This document shows positions 8,045 through 16,565 of a stretch of 64,000 nucleotides of DNA, piece by piece. The DNA lies in contig NZ_JACIVB010000062.1 of assembly GCF_014145455.1 (NCBI RefSeq), positions 62,001-126,000 on the forward strand, in the 5' to 3' direction. Made by a program: the position numbers and the translations under genes. The notes beneath the pieces were generated by a model. That model saw only the letters and a program-made list of their open reading frames with translations. It ran no database searches and was not told where the DNA came from. Source of the stretch: Limosilactobacillus rudii (GTDB lineage: Bacteria > Bacillota > Bacilli > Lactobacillales > Lactobacillaceae). Numbering within the stretch: the first letter of the stretch is position 1; every line of letters begins with the position of its first letter.

Positions 8045-9161
8045 ACAAGAACAAAATGAAAAATTACGCTGTATCGGTTGTGGGAGTATTATTCAGACTG
8101 AAGATCCAAATGGTCTCGGTTATACACCTAAGTCAGCTTTAGAAAAAGGGCAAGAGACTGGTGAGCTATACTGTCAACGTTGCTTTCGATTGCGACACTA
8201 CAATGAAATCGCTCCTGTTTCCTTAACTGACGATGATTTTTTACGATTATTAAATCAAATTAGGGATGCAAATGCCTTAATTGTTTATGTCGTTGATATT
8301 TTTGATTTTAATGGAAGCCTTATTCCCGGGTTACACCGTTTTGTTGGTGATAATCCAGTATTGTTAGTTGGTAATAAAGAAGACTTGCTTCCACGATCAC
8401 TCCGTCGGCCTAAGCTACGAGATTGGATTCGACAACAGGCAAATATAGCTGGATTACGGCCAATTGATACAGTTCTTGTCTCAGCTAAGAAGAACCGCCA
8501 AATTGACCACTTACTTGATGTAATAGAAAAGTATCGTCATGATCGTGATGTCTATGTTGTTGGTGTAACCAATGTCGGAAAATCAACATTAATTAATCAA
8601 ATTATTAAGCAACGGACAGGGGTAAAGGAGCTAATTACTACTTCCCGTTTTCCTGGAACGACTCTTGATAAGATTGAAATTCCTCTTGATGATGGGCATA
8701 TTTTAGTTGATACTCCTGGGATTATTCATCAAGAACAAATGGCTCATGTACTATCGCCACAAGATTTAAAAATTGTTGCGCCCCAAAAGGAAATTAAACC
8801 AAGGACATACCAATTAAATGATGGTCAGACATTATTTCTTGGCGGAGTTGCACGGTTTGATTATCTCCACGGTGAAAAAGTTGGAATGGTTACATACTTT
8901 GATAATAACCTACCAATTCACCGGACTAAATTAAGCAATGCAGATAATTTCTATGCAAAGCACTTAGGAGACCTACTAACACCACCGGTAGCAGATGAAA
9001 AAGATGGTTTTCCGCCACTTGAACGATATGAATTTCATGTTAATGAGAAAAGTGATGTAGTCTTTGAAGGACTCGGGTGGATTACAGTACCGGCTAAAAC
9101 GACAGTTGCGGCATGGGTACCAAAAGGTGTTGGCGCCATGGTTCGTCGAGCAATGATTTAA
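8037..9161 (+). CDS. yqeH: Ribosome biogenesis GTPase YqeH
   Basis: A 374-residue circularly permuted GTPase needed for 30S assembly. An N-terminal zinc finger uses Cys12, Cys15, Cys46 and Cys49. The G motifs are in permuted order: NKED (about 112-115) comes before the P-loop GVTNVGKST (about 176-184) and DTPG (about 226-229). The C-terminal RNA-binding part is complete. It overlaps yqeG by eight bases and is followed by the RNA-binding gene yhbY, the usual order. Confidence 0.95.
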   Translation: MTEQEQNEKLRCIGCGSIIQTEDPNGLGYTPKSALEKGQETGELYCQRCFRLRHYNEIAPVSLTDDDFLRLLNQIRDANALIVYVVDIFDFNGSLIPGLHRFVGDNPVLLVGNKEDLLPRSLRRPKLRDWIRQQANIAGLRPIDTVLVSAKKNRQIDHLLDVIEKYRHDRDVYVVGVTNVGKSTLINQIIKQRTGVKELITTSRFPGTTLDKIEIPLDDGHILVDTPGIIHQEQMAHVLSPQDLKIVAPQKEIKPRTYQLNDGQTLFLGGVARFDYLHGEKVGMVTYFDNNLPIHRTKLSNADNFYAKHLGDLLTPPVADEKDGFPPLERYEFHVNEKSDVVFEGLGWITVPAKTTVAAWVPKGVGAMVRRAMI

Positions 9162-9186
9162 ATTTAATGTTTGAAAGGAAATAATT

Positions 9187-9498
9187 ATGCAATTACGAGG
9201 AAAACAAAAGCGATTTTTGCGTGCACAAGCTAATCACTTACAACCATTATTTTCTGTTGGTAAGGAAGGATTAACGAGTAATTGGCTCGCCCAATTAGAT
9301 GGTGCGCTCGATCGTCGTGAATTAATTAAAGTTAGCATTTTACAAAACTCTGATGTAACAACTGATGAAGTACGTCAATTAATTGAAGAAAAAACGGCCA
9401 TTCAAGTTGTTCAAGTTATTGGCCGAGTGTTAGTTTTATTTAAGGTTTCAGCAAATGAAGATTATCGTGAGTTGTCTTCACAAGTTGCAGAAATCTAA
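9187..9498 (+). CDS. yhbY: Ribosome-associated RNA-binding protein YhbY
   Basis: A 103-residue single-domain CRM protein that binds pre-50S particles. It begins MQLRGKQKRFLRAQANHL and contains the family signature FSVGKEGLT (about residues 26-34), a GxxG RNA-binding loop. A GAAAGGAAAT ribosome-binding region precedes the ATG. It sits between yqeH and nadD, the standard Firmicutes context. Confidence 0.95.
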   Translation: MQLRGKQKRFLRAQANHLQPLFSVGKEGLTSNWLAQLDGALDRRELIKVSILQNSDVTTDEVRQLIEEKTAIQVVQVIGRVLVLFKVSANEDYRELSSQVAEI

Positions 9499-9517
9499 GT
9501 GAAACGGGAGTGACATT

Positions 9518-10162
9518 GTGCAAAGCTGTAATGTAGTAGATAAGGTACAAACGCAGGCTCAGTTTCAGAAAACAACGGTTAATCATCATAAACGAATCGG
9601 GCTTTATGGTGGGACATTTAATCCTATTCATAATGCGCATTTATTTTTTGCTGATCAGGTTGGTCATACGCTAAGTCTTGATCGGGTTGATTTTCTGCCA
9701 GATGCAAAGCCTCCTCATGTAGATCATAAGGGTTCCATTGACCCCCAATTGCGTCTTCAGATGTTAAAACTAGCTATAAATGGCAATCCTTTTTTAGGCA
9801 TTGAGAAGGCAGAACTAGCACGTGGTGGGGTTAGCTATACCTACGATACGCTTAAGGAACTACTTGACAAAAATCCCAATACTGAATATTACTTTATTAT
9901 TGGCGGGGATATGGTTGATTACTTGGAGAAGTGGTATCGGATTGATGACCTAGTCCGATTACCACGTTTTCATTTTGTTGGTATTCACCGGCAAGGAGCA
10001 AAAAATGAAACTAAATATCCTGTAATCTGGGTTGATGTACCAACGATTGATTTTAGCTCTACGGATATTAGACGTCGGATAAAAAATGGGCAGTCAATTA
10101 AGTATATGGTACCAGATGCAGTGAGCGACTTTATTGAGGAGCATCATTTATATCGTGAGTAA
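9518..10162 (+). CDS. nadD: Nicotinate-nucleotide adenylyltransferase
   Basis: Makes nicotinic acid adenine dinucleotide from NaMN and ATP, in NAD synthesis. The nucleotidyltransferase motif [11 protein letters not shown] is at about residues 31-41 and the C-terminal SSTDIRRRI motif is present. The start is GTG at 9518 with CGGGAGTG upstream. It gives about 25 residues before the fold, longer than in Bacillus, so a later start cannot be excluded. yqeK overlaps or abuts its end. Confidence 0.93.
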   Translation: MQSCNVVDKVQTQAQFQKTTVNHHKRIGLYGGTFNPIHNAHLFFADQVGHTLSLDRVDFLPDAKPPHVDHKGSIDPQLRLQMLKLAINGNPFLGIEKAELARGGVSYTYDTLKELLDKNPNTEYYFIIGGDMVDYLEKWYRIDDLVRLPRFHFVGIHRQGAKNETKYPVIWVDVPTIDFSSTDIRRRIKNGQSIKYMVPDAVSDFIEEHHLYRE

Positions 10163-10769
10163 TGAAATTATTTACACTAAAAATTATATTCCTATGACAC
10201 GGCTTGAGTTAATTGAACGGTTAAGAAAGGCCTTAAAAGACGGGCGCTTTCATCATGTCTTACGAGTTGAAGCAACGGCAATCGACCTCGCTAAGAAGAA
10301 TGGGGTTGATATTGAAAAAGCAAGTATTGCGGGACTGATTCATGATTATGCCAAGCAGCGGCCTGATAGTGATTTTATTAATGAGATCAAGCAAAAGGGT
10401 CTTAATCCTGATTTGTTAAACTATGGTAATGCAATTTGGCATGGGATTGTTGGTGCGGAATTAATAAAAGATGAACTTAATGTTTGGGATGAAGATATTC
10501 TCAACGCAGTTCGTCATCATACTACAGGGGCGCCAGTAATGACGAAGCTTGAACAAGTTATTTATATGGCCGATTATATTGAACCTAATCGTGACTTTGA
10601 TGGGGTAAAAAAAGCGCGGGTAATTACGGCCGCTAATCTTCAAGCGGGAGTGGCCTACCAAACCAAACACACTTTAAATTATTTAATCGCTAATGGTAAG
10701 CCTATTTATCCTAAGACTATTGATACGTATAATGCATGGGTTCCACAATATGAAGGAGAGATCGATTAA
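10155..10769 (+). CDS. yqeK: HD-domain hydrolase YqeK (Ap4A hydrolase family)
   Basis: A 204-residue HD-superfamily protein. Family members hydrolyse diadenosine tetraphosphate to ADP. The metal-binding HD pair is in GLIHDYAK, with further histidines in RHHTTG. I choose GTG 10155, which overlaps the nadD end and has GAGGA about 14 bases upstream. ATG 10194 ([10 protein letters not shown]) is the alternative and matches the Bacillus start better. The stop overlaps the rsfS start (TAATG), so coupling is clear. Confidence 0.88.
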   Translation: MSNEIIYTKNYIPMTRLELIERLRKALKDGRFHHVLRVEATAIDLAKKNGVDIEKASIAGLIHDYAKQRPDSDFINEIKQKGLNPDLLNYGNAIWHGIVGAELIKDELNVWDEDILNAVRHHTTGAPVMTKLEQVIYMADYIEPNRDFDGVKKARVITAANLQAGVAYQTKHTLNYLIANGKPIYPKTIDTYNAWVPQYEGEID

Positions 10770-11125
10770 TGGATAGTAAAAAATTGTTAGAAATGGTTAT
10801 AAAAGCTGCTGATGGTCGGCGTGCTGAAGACATTGTTGCACTTAAAGTTGATGAAATCAGTCCAATGGCCGATTATTTTGTTATTATGACTGGTGGTTCT
10901 GATCGTCAAGTTCAAGCAATAACTAATGCAATTATCGAAAAGGCACATGAAGAAAACGTTAAGATTGGTAGTGTTGAAGGGAAAAACCATGCACAATGGG
11001 TTTTAGTAGACTTAGGTGATGTCGTTGTACATGTTTTCCGTGAAGAGACACGTCAATTCTATAATCTTGAAAAACTATGGGCAGATGCACCATTAGTTGA
11101 TATCAAAGATTGGATTAATGAATAA
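10769..11125 (+). CDS. rsfS: Ribosomal silencing factor RsfS
   Basis: A 118-residue factor that binds uL14 and blocks 30S-50S joining in starved cells. The Iojap/RsfS fold is recognisable from DYFVIMTGGSDRQVQAI, EGKNHAQWVLVDLGDVVVH and the YNLEKLW C-terminal motif. Its ATG overlaps the yqeK stop by one base, and the next methyltransferase overlaps its own stop in the same way. It is in the middle of the ribosome-assembly operon. Confidence 0.95.
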   Translation: MDSKKLLEMVIKAADGRRAEDIVALKVDEISPMADYFVIMTGGSDRQVQAITNAIIEKAHEENVKIGSVEGKNHAQWVLVDLGDVVVHVFREETRQFYNLEKLWADAPLVDIKDWINE

Positions 11126-11865
11126 TGATTTACCAGAGTTTTGCCCAATTATACGATCAGTTATTTGATCCTGAAATGTATCGTAACTGGGAAAAATTTA
11201 CCCTTGAAAATCTGCAATTACAAGATAAAAAGATTCTTGATCTTGCAGGTGGAAGCGGTCGGTTGGCAGTTCTGCTTGCTAAAAAGGACCTTGAAGTAAC
11301 AGTAGCTGATTTTTCTGCTACAATGCTGAGCTTAGCTGATCAACACGCAGCAGAAGCGAGTATCCCTTTACAACTAGTGCAGGCTGATATGCGTGATCTC
11401 AGTGCTTTTCCCCAATATGATGCTATTACTTGTTATGCAGACTCAATTTGTTATTTAAATGGAGCGGCGGAAGTTCAGCAGACGTTTAAGGAGGTTGCTA
11501 AACACCTGAAAAATGACGGTGTCTTTTTATTTGATGTAATTACCCCTTATCAAACGGATAAAGTATATCCTGGTTACATGTACAATTATGAAGATGAAGA
11601 TCACCAACAGGCGTTTATGTGGCAGAGCTTTGCAAATGATAGTGTTAATCATGGCGTTATTCATGAATTAACATTTTTTATCCGTGAAGAGGATGGTCGC
11701 TATGAGCGAGTGGGTGAGACCCATTATGAACGAGCATATGAATTATCATCATTAAAACAAATGTTAAATCAAGCTGGTTTTAATTCCGTAAGTGTAGGAT
11801 CAGATTTTTCGACCGAGATGAAGTCCAGTAATCCGACCCGGTTGTTTTTTAGATGTCAAAAATAA
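11125..11865 (+). CDS. Class I SAM-dependent methyltransferase
   Basis: A 246-residue predicted methyltransferase. Motif I is ILDLAGGSGRLA (about residues 37-48), followed by the acidic strand-2 end VTVADFS and motif II-like QADMRDL. The substrate cannot be read from the sequence. Homologues lie between rsfS and ylbM/tmcAL in many Firmicutes, which makes a translation-related small-molecule or RNA substrate plausible but unproven. It starts in overlap with the rsfS stop (TAATG). Confidence 0.88.
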   Translation: MIYQSFAQLYDQLFDPEMYRNWEKFTLENLQLQDKKILDLAGGSGRLAVLLAKKDLEVTVADFSATMLSLADQHAAEASIPLQLVQADMRDLSAFPQYDAITCYADSICYLNGAAEVQQTFKEVAKHLKNDGVFLFDVITPYQTDKVYPGYMYNYEDEDHQQAFMWQSFANDSVNHGVIHELTFFIREEDGRYERVGETHYERAYELSSLKQMLNQAGFNSVSVGSDFSTEMKSSNPTRLFFRCQK

Positions 11866-11876
11866 GGAGATAAAAG

Positions 11877-13013
11877 ATGAAGGCAGTTGGTCTTGTAGTT
11901 GAGTATAATCCCTTTCATAATGGTCACTACTACCACCTTCAACAGGCGCAAAAGATAACGGGGGCTGATGTGACGGTCGCAGTGATGAGTGGCAATTTTA
12001 CCCAACGTGGCGAACCTACAATTATTGATAAATGGTCACGGGCATCTGTGGCAGTTGCTAATGGCGTGGACTTAGTGATAGAACTTCCACTTTTTTATGC
12101 GGTTCAGCCAGCACACCGTTTTGCGGCTGGTGCACTACGATTATTGGCGGCCCTGGGGGTAAATACAGTTGTTTTTGGTGCTGAACATCCACAGTGGGAT
12201 TTTCAAAGATTAGTTAAAGCAGAAGAGTTTTTTAACCAGGAAAGCTTTAATAATTATAATGCAACATATGCTACCCAGTTTAATCAACAATTAGCGGCGC
12301 AGACAGGGATTACCCTAGTCGATCCCAATGATATTCTTGCCTTTGCATATACAAAAACGAAGATGCAGAATCGCTATCCTTTTAAATTGCTCCCTATTAA
12401 GCGTCAGGGGAGTAATTATCATGATAATGTAATTACGGGTAAGATTGCGAGTGCCAGTGCGATTCGTGAGTCTCTGGCTAATAATGACAACATATACCAG
12501 CAGGCTGTACCGCCGTCAATGGCTACCTTGCTTACCCATGTAAAAATGGTTCCGTCTTGGCATGAACTATACCCGTTGTTACGAAATCAATTAATCCAAG
12601 CCCCAGTATCTTATCTTCAATCAACATATTTAATGGCGGAGGGGTTAGAGTATCGAATGAAAGAGGCCGCCCAGCGTAGTCTTGATTTTGCAGCATTTAT
12701 GAAGTATACCAAGACAAAGCGTTATACCTATGCTCATCTATTGCGGGTTAGTTTGTATACGTTGCTGCAAATTAATCAAGAAGCGGTAAAAAAGCATACT
12801 CAGCGGCCTTATTTGCATGTTTTAGCGTTTAATCAGCGTGGCCGCCAGTATTTACATCAGGTAAAGAAACAAGTGGATATACCGTTGATTACTAAGGTAG
12901 ATCAAAAGCTTCGCGACGGTTTGCTTAATCTTGATTATCGAGCAGGGAAACTTTATCAATTATTTACGCCGATAGAACAAGATTTACAACATCCGCCAGT
13001 AATTATTAATTAA
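11877..13013 (+). CDS. tmcAL: tRNA(Met) cytidine acetate ligase (TmcAL/YlbM)
   Basis: A 378-residue HIGH-type nucleotidyltransferase that in Bacillus uses ATP and acetate to form N4-acetylcytidine at the wobble position of elongator tRNA-Met. The family opening VEYNPFHNGHYYH carries the HNGH motif, and SGNFTQRGEP follows. Length is typical. AAGGAGATAAAAG precedes the ATG. It ends the yqeG operon; the next gene has its own promoter. Confidence 0.92.
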   Translation: MKAVGLVVEYNPFHNGHYYHLQQAQKITGADVTVAVMSGNFTQRGEPTIIDKWSRASVAVANGVDLVIELPLFYAVQPAHRFAAGALRLLAALGVNTVVFGAEHPQWDFQRLVKAEEFFNQESFNNYNATYATQFNQQLAAQTGITLVDPNDILAFAYTKTKMQNRYPFKLLPIKRQGSNYHDNVITGKIASASAIRESLANNDNIYQQAVPPSMATLLTHVKMVPSWHELYPLLRNQLIQAPVSYLQSTYLMAEGLEYRMKEAAQRSLDFAAFMKYTKTKRYTYAHLLRVSLYTLLQINQEAVKKHTQRPYLHVLAFNQRGRQYLHQVKKQVDIPLITKVDQKLRDGLLNLDYRAGKLYQLFTPIEQDLQHPPVIIN

Positions 13014-13060
13014 CGTACTGGGCAAAGTTTGGTAAAATATTTGAGTAGATTGTTATTCCT

Positions 13061-13112
13061 AATAGCTTGTCAAGGAAAAAACATTGACAAGCTATTGGGG
13101 GACTAGTATAAT
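13061..13112 (+). promoter_or_regulatory. Consensus promoter embedded in a perfect inverted repeat
   Basis: AATAGCTTGTCAA (13061-13073) and TTGACAAGCTATT (13084-13096) are perfect 13-bp inverted repeats around a ten-base spacer. The right arm starts with the -35 box TTGACA (13084-13089). After exactly 17 bases comes TATAAT (13107-13112). It should drive DUF177-rpmF. The repeat could be an operator for an unidentified repressor. Confidence 0.8.
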
Positions 13113-13141
13113 TGCACATGTTGCATTAGGAGGTTAGTACG

Positions 13142-13699
13142 GTGAAATGGTCGTTAGCTGAGTTACATCGTTATCAAGATGAGCCACTTCATATTCAAAG
13201 TACTTTTGATCTGAACGCATCATTAACGAAACTATTTCCAGATATTATTTTAGCCGTTCAACCGGTTAAAGTTGATGGATACGTTACTTATGACGACGGG
13301 GATGCCACGATTAGCGCACACGTTATGACGACGCTGACAGTTCCATCTAGTCGTTCGTTAACACCCGTTCAATTACCACTCGATTTTACGTTTACTGAGA
13401 CGTATATTGATGATCGCTCACACTTTTCTCGCTATGAGGACGAAGATGATGTGGTTTTCCTTATAAAAAGAGGAGAATCAATTGACTTCGATACGGCATT
13501 AGCTGAAAATATTGTGGAGCAGGTACCGTTACGGGTCCTTTCTGCCGAAGAAAAATCTGGTAAACCAATGCCAAATGGTAAAGGGTGGAATGTTATCTCT
13601 GAGGATGACTATAAGGCCCAAAAGCAGAAAGATAAAAAAGTTGATCCACGTCTCGCGAAGTTGCAAAACCTTTTTCCTGATCAGGATGACAAAAAGTAG
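13142..13699 (+). CDS. YceD/DUF177 family protein
   Basis: A 185-residue protein of the DUF177 (YceD) family, starting at GTG 13142 with AGGAGG upstream. The family is almost always encoded directly before rpmF, as here. It has been linked to 23S rRNA maturation in some organisms, but the function in Firmicutes is not established. The C-terminus is rich in Lys and Asp. The gene follows a consensus promoter within a perfect inverted repeat. Confidence 0.88.
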   Translation: MKWSLAELHRYQDEPLHIQSTFDLNASLTKLFPDIILAVQPVKVDGYVTYDDGDATISAHVMTTLTVPSSRSLTPVQLPLDFTFTETYIDDRSHFSRYEDEDDVVFLIKRGESIDFDTALAENIVEQVPLRVLSAEEKSGKPMPNGKGWNVISEDDYKAQKQKDKKVDPRLAKLQNLFPDQDDKK

Positions 13700-13753
13700 C
13701 GGACGGTTAAAAACCATTTGTGGATAATTTTAATTTCTTAGGAGGTGTCAAAC

Positions 13754-13933
13754 ATGGCTGTTCCAGCACGGAAGACTTCAAAGACTAAGAAGCGTATGCG
13801 TCGGGGTCACATTAAGTTAAATGTACCTGGCCTTACCCCTTGCCCAAACTGTGGTGAACTTCGTAAGTCACACATGGTATGCCCAAGTTGTGGATACTAC
13901 GATGGCAAGCAAGTTGTTAACACTAACAACTAA
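13754..13933 (+). CDS. rpmF: Ribosomal protein bL32
   Basis: A 59-residue 50S protein, [18 protein letters not shown] at the N-terminus. It keeps all four zinc-ligand cysteines (CPNC and CPSC), so this is a zinc-dependent form. The ATG at 13754 is chosen because the upstream in-frame GTG is part of the AGGAGGTG Shine-Dalgarno itself. A terminator follows at 13945-13981. Confidence 0.97.
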   Translation: MAVPARKTSKTKKRMRRGHIKLNVPGLTPCPNCGELRKSHMVCPSCGYYDGKQVVNTNN

Positions 13934-13944
13934 TTAAAATAAAA

Positions 13945-13981
13945 ATCATCCTTTAGGCGCCGGACCTAGGATGGTTTTTTT
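13945..13981 (+). terminator. Terminator after rpmF
   Basis: ATCATCCT (13945-13952) pairs with AGGATGGT (13968-13975), followed by a T-rich run. Confidence 0.8.
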
Positions 13982-14154
13982 ATTTTAAAATTTTCTAAGA
14001 ACTGACAGATAAAAATGATATAATCTAATTCCTTGATAAATCTATATTTTCGTATTAAGAACACTAGGGTTTATTAGAAATTTGTGATAGAATTATTGTG
14101 TTTTATTAATACGTATATCAAAAATAAGAAGATTATATAGTAGGTGAATTATTA

Positions 14155-14841
14155 ATGAGTCGAATTTTAATTATTGAGGATGAGGAAAATTTAGCAAATT
14201 TTGTTGAACTTGAATTAAAGCACGAAGGGTATGATACCGACGTCGAACTTGATGGTCGGGCAGGCCTAGATGCTGCATTGAATCAGGACTTTGATGTTAT
14301 TTTACTTGATTTAATGTTGCCCGAATTAAATGGAATTGAAGTTGCACGGCGAGTTCGTGAGTTAAAAGATACGCCGATTATTATTATGACTGCTCGTGAT
14401 TCGGTTATTGACCGGGTATCTGGGTTAGACCACGGGGCTGATGATTATATTGTTAAGCCTTTTGCAATTGAAGAATTATTAGCACGTGTTCGGGCATTAT
14501 TACGCCGAATTAGTATTGAGGATGGTAATAATAAAGAACATCAAACGACGGTTAACTACAAAGACTTGACTATCGAAAAGGAAAATCGGGTTGTTCGTCG
14601 TGGGGATGAGGTTATTAACTTAACTAAGCGTGAATACGAGTTGTTATTAATTCTCATGGAAAATATTAATGTAGTAATGTCACGTAAAGACCTTTTGAGT
14701 AAGGTATGGGGCTACGATTCAAAAGTTGAGACTAACGTTGTTGATGTTTATATTCGGTACTTGCGAAATAAAATTGACCGCCCTGGCGAAAAAAGCTACA
14801 TTCAGACAGTGCGGGGTACTGGGTATGTAATCCGTTCATAG
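14155..14841 (+). CDS. arlR: OmpR-family response regulator, ArlR-like
   Basis: A 228-residue two-component response regulator. The receiver domain (about 1-120) has the phosphoacceptor Asp52 in LLDLMLP and the lysine in VKPF. The C-terminal winged helix (about 130-228) has the DNA-recognition region [13 protein letters not shown]. The receiver closely resembles staphylococcal ArlR, with the [18 protein letters not shown] segment being very alike, but the regulon here is unknown. Its kinase gene starts 12 bases after the stop. Confidence 0.9.
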   Translation: MSRILIIEDEENLANFVELELKHEGYDTDVELDGRAGLDAALNQDFDVILLDLMLPELNGIEVARRVRELKDTPIIIMTARDSVIDRVSGLDHGADDYIVKPFAIEELLARVRALLRRISIEDGNNKEHQTTVNYKDLTIEKENRVVRRGDEVINLTKREYELLLILMENINVVMSRKDLLSKVWGYDSKVETNVVDVYIRYLRNKIDRPGEKSYIQTVRGTGYVIRS

Positions 14842-14853
14842 GAATGATTAATT

Positions 14854-16329
14854 ATGGAGCAAAAAGATGAAAGACGGTTTATTTCATTAAAGGTTAAGTG
14901 GGCGCTTGGGACAGCATTGGGATCCCTTATCATCTTTTTTGTCGTTGTAATGGCCTTGTTTAGTGCATTTACTCAGAATCTTTTCCATCAGGAACGGCAA
15001 CTATTAAATCAAGGAATGACTAATATTAGTCGCCAATTAGGAACAGCTAATGCACCATTGACTAAAAAAAGGATTAGTCGGTTAGTTGACCCAAATGCCA
15101 GTAAGTCTCAGATTATTTCTGGGCAAGACTATCGTCGACCGGTGGTAAAAGAATTAAGTGATGGTCACCTGGTGATTAATATCTATAATCCAGATGGAAA
15201 GAATATTCTAAGTACGGGACCTTATATTAAAAAACCGCATTTTACAACTAATCGTAGTGTTCATATTGCTCAAGGGCCAGATCATGATGTTTTAGTTGGA
15301 CAAATGCCAATTTATGGTCAAAAAAATAACCAACTGATTGGTTATCTGCAAGTTGAAAACAACCTCGATGCCTATACACGCAGCTATCACCAGCTTGAAT
15401 TAGTGTGTGCGCTTGCACTATGCTTAGTTGTAATTGCTAGTGGCTTACTTGGTTATTTTCTTTCGTTATTTCTTTTGCGACCATTGGATAATATCCATGA
15501 TACAGTTAAAGAGATTAGTTCTGACCCGACAAAGGATGTACGGGTGCCAACCCTTAATCGTAATGATGAATTGGCAGAATTAACGACAATGTTCAACGAG
15601 ATGCTTGATCGGATGCAACGCTATATTGACCAACAGACCCAGTTCGTTAGTGATGTAAGTCATGAATTACGGACGCCAGTGGCAATTATCCAAGGACACT
15701 TGGAAATGCTCCAACGGTGGGGGAAAGATGACCCTAAAGTTCTCAACGATTCAATTAAGGCAACGTTAATTGAGACGAAGCGAATGAAAAACCTAGTTCA
15801 GGAGATGCTTGATCTTAGCCGTGCTGAACAAGTGGAAATTAATTTTCGAAATCAGCACACGATTGTTAATGATGTCGTTCACCAAGTCTTTAATAATTTT
15901 AAAATGTTATATCCTGAGTTTACTTTTCGGTTGGATGATGACCTTAAAGAACCGATTACTGTTGATATCTATCGCGATCATCTTGAGCAAGTCTTGGTTA
16001 TCTTATGCGATAATGCGGTTAAGTATTCGACTGATGACCATAAAGAGATTCACCTTAGTTTGTCACGAGGAATGAATACAGTTGAAATTGGTGTCCAGGA
16101 TTTTGGCGAAGGAATTTCACAAGAGAATGTAAAACGGGTTTTTGACCGCTTTTACCGTGTTGATAAGGCACGTAGCCGTAAAAAGGGTGGTAATGGTTTG
16201 GGACTTTCGATTGCTAAGCGTCTAATCGAAGGCTACCATGGTTCAATTACCTTAGAGAGTTCCGTTGGTGCTGGTTCACTGTTTAGAATCATTCTGCCAA
16301 TAATCGAAGATCCAGAAACTAAGAAGTAG
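14854..16329 (+). CDS. arlS: Sensor histidine kinase, ArlS-like
   Basis: A 491-residue membrane kinase partner of the upstream response regulator. Membrane segments lie near residues 14-38 and 180-206 and flank an extracellular sensor domain. A HAMP linker (about 207-260), the H box DVSHELRTP with His270, and an ATPase domain (N box CDNAVKYS, GNGLGLSIAKRL) follow. The H-box region resembles staphylococcal ArlS, including the RWGKDDP sequence. The signal it detects cannot be inferred. Confidence 0.92.
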   Translation: MEQKDERRFISLKVKWALGTALGSLIIFFVVVMALFSAFTQNLFHQERQLLNQGMTNISRQLGTANAPLTKKRISRLVDPNASKSQIISGQDYRRPVVKELSDGHLVINIYNPDGKNILSTGPYIKKPHFTTNRSVHIAQGPDHDVLVGQMPIYGQKNNQLIGYLQVENNLDAYTRSYHQLELVCALALCLVVIASGLLGYFLSLFLLRPLDNIHDTVKEISSDPTKDVRVPTLNRNDELAELTTMFNEMLDRMQRYIDQQTQFVSDVSHELRTPVAIIQGHLEMLQRWGKDDPKVLNDSIKATLIETKRMKNLVQEMLDLSRAEQVEINFRNQHTIVNDVVHQVFNNFKMLYPEFTFRLDDDLKEPITVDIYRDHLEQVLVILCDNAVKYSTDDHKEIHLSLSRGMNTVEIGVQDFGEGISQENVKRVFDRFYRVDKARSRKKGGNGLGLSIAKRLIEGYHGSITLESSVGAGSLFRIILPIIEDPETKK

Positions 16330-16368
16330 ATTAATTGAAGAAGGGCTTCTTTACATCTTCACGAGTAT

Positions 16369-16425
16369 AAATGAGCTTCAGAGCTTTACCGGCGCTGGAG
16401 CTCATTTGCGTATGGTGTGTTTTTA
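16369..16425 (+). terminator. Probable terminator after the ArlRS-like pair
   Basis: AAATGAGCTTCAG (16369-16381) pairs with CTGGAGCTCATTT (16395-16407). The T-rich part (GTGTTTTTA) is about ten bases further on, so termination may be inefficient. Confidence 0.55.
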
Positions 16426-16565
16426 TGTGTGTTAGCTAGCTTTTTTATTATCTTAAATAGACAATTCTGTTTAACTGTTCAGTAACCAAGCAATTTTTTC
16501 ACAATTAGCGGTATAATGAAAGCGAATACTAAAAAAGTGAATATTTATTGAGGAGTTGAATTGAA

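Noticed and set aside
13512-13727. Overlapping plus and minus frames in the DUF177 gene
   Set aside because: Shadow frames; the GTG-started gene has the ribosome-binding site and family context.
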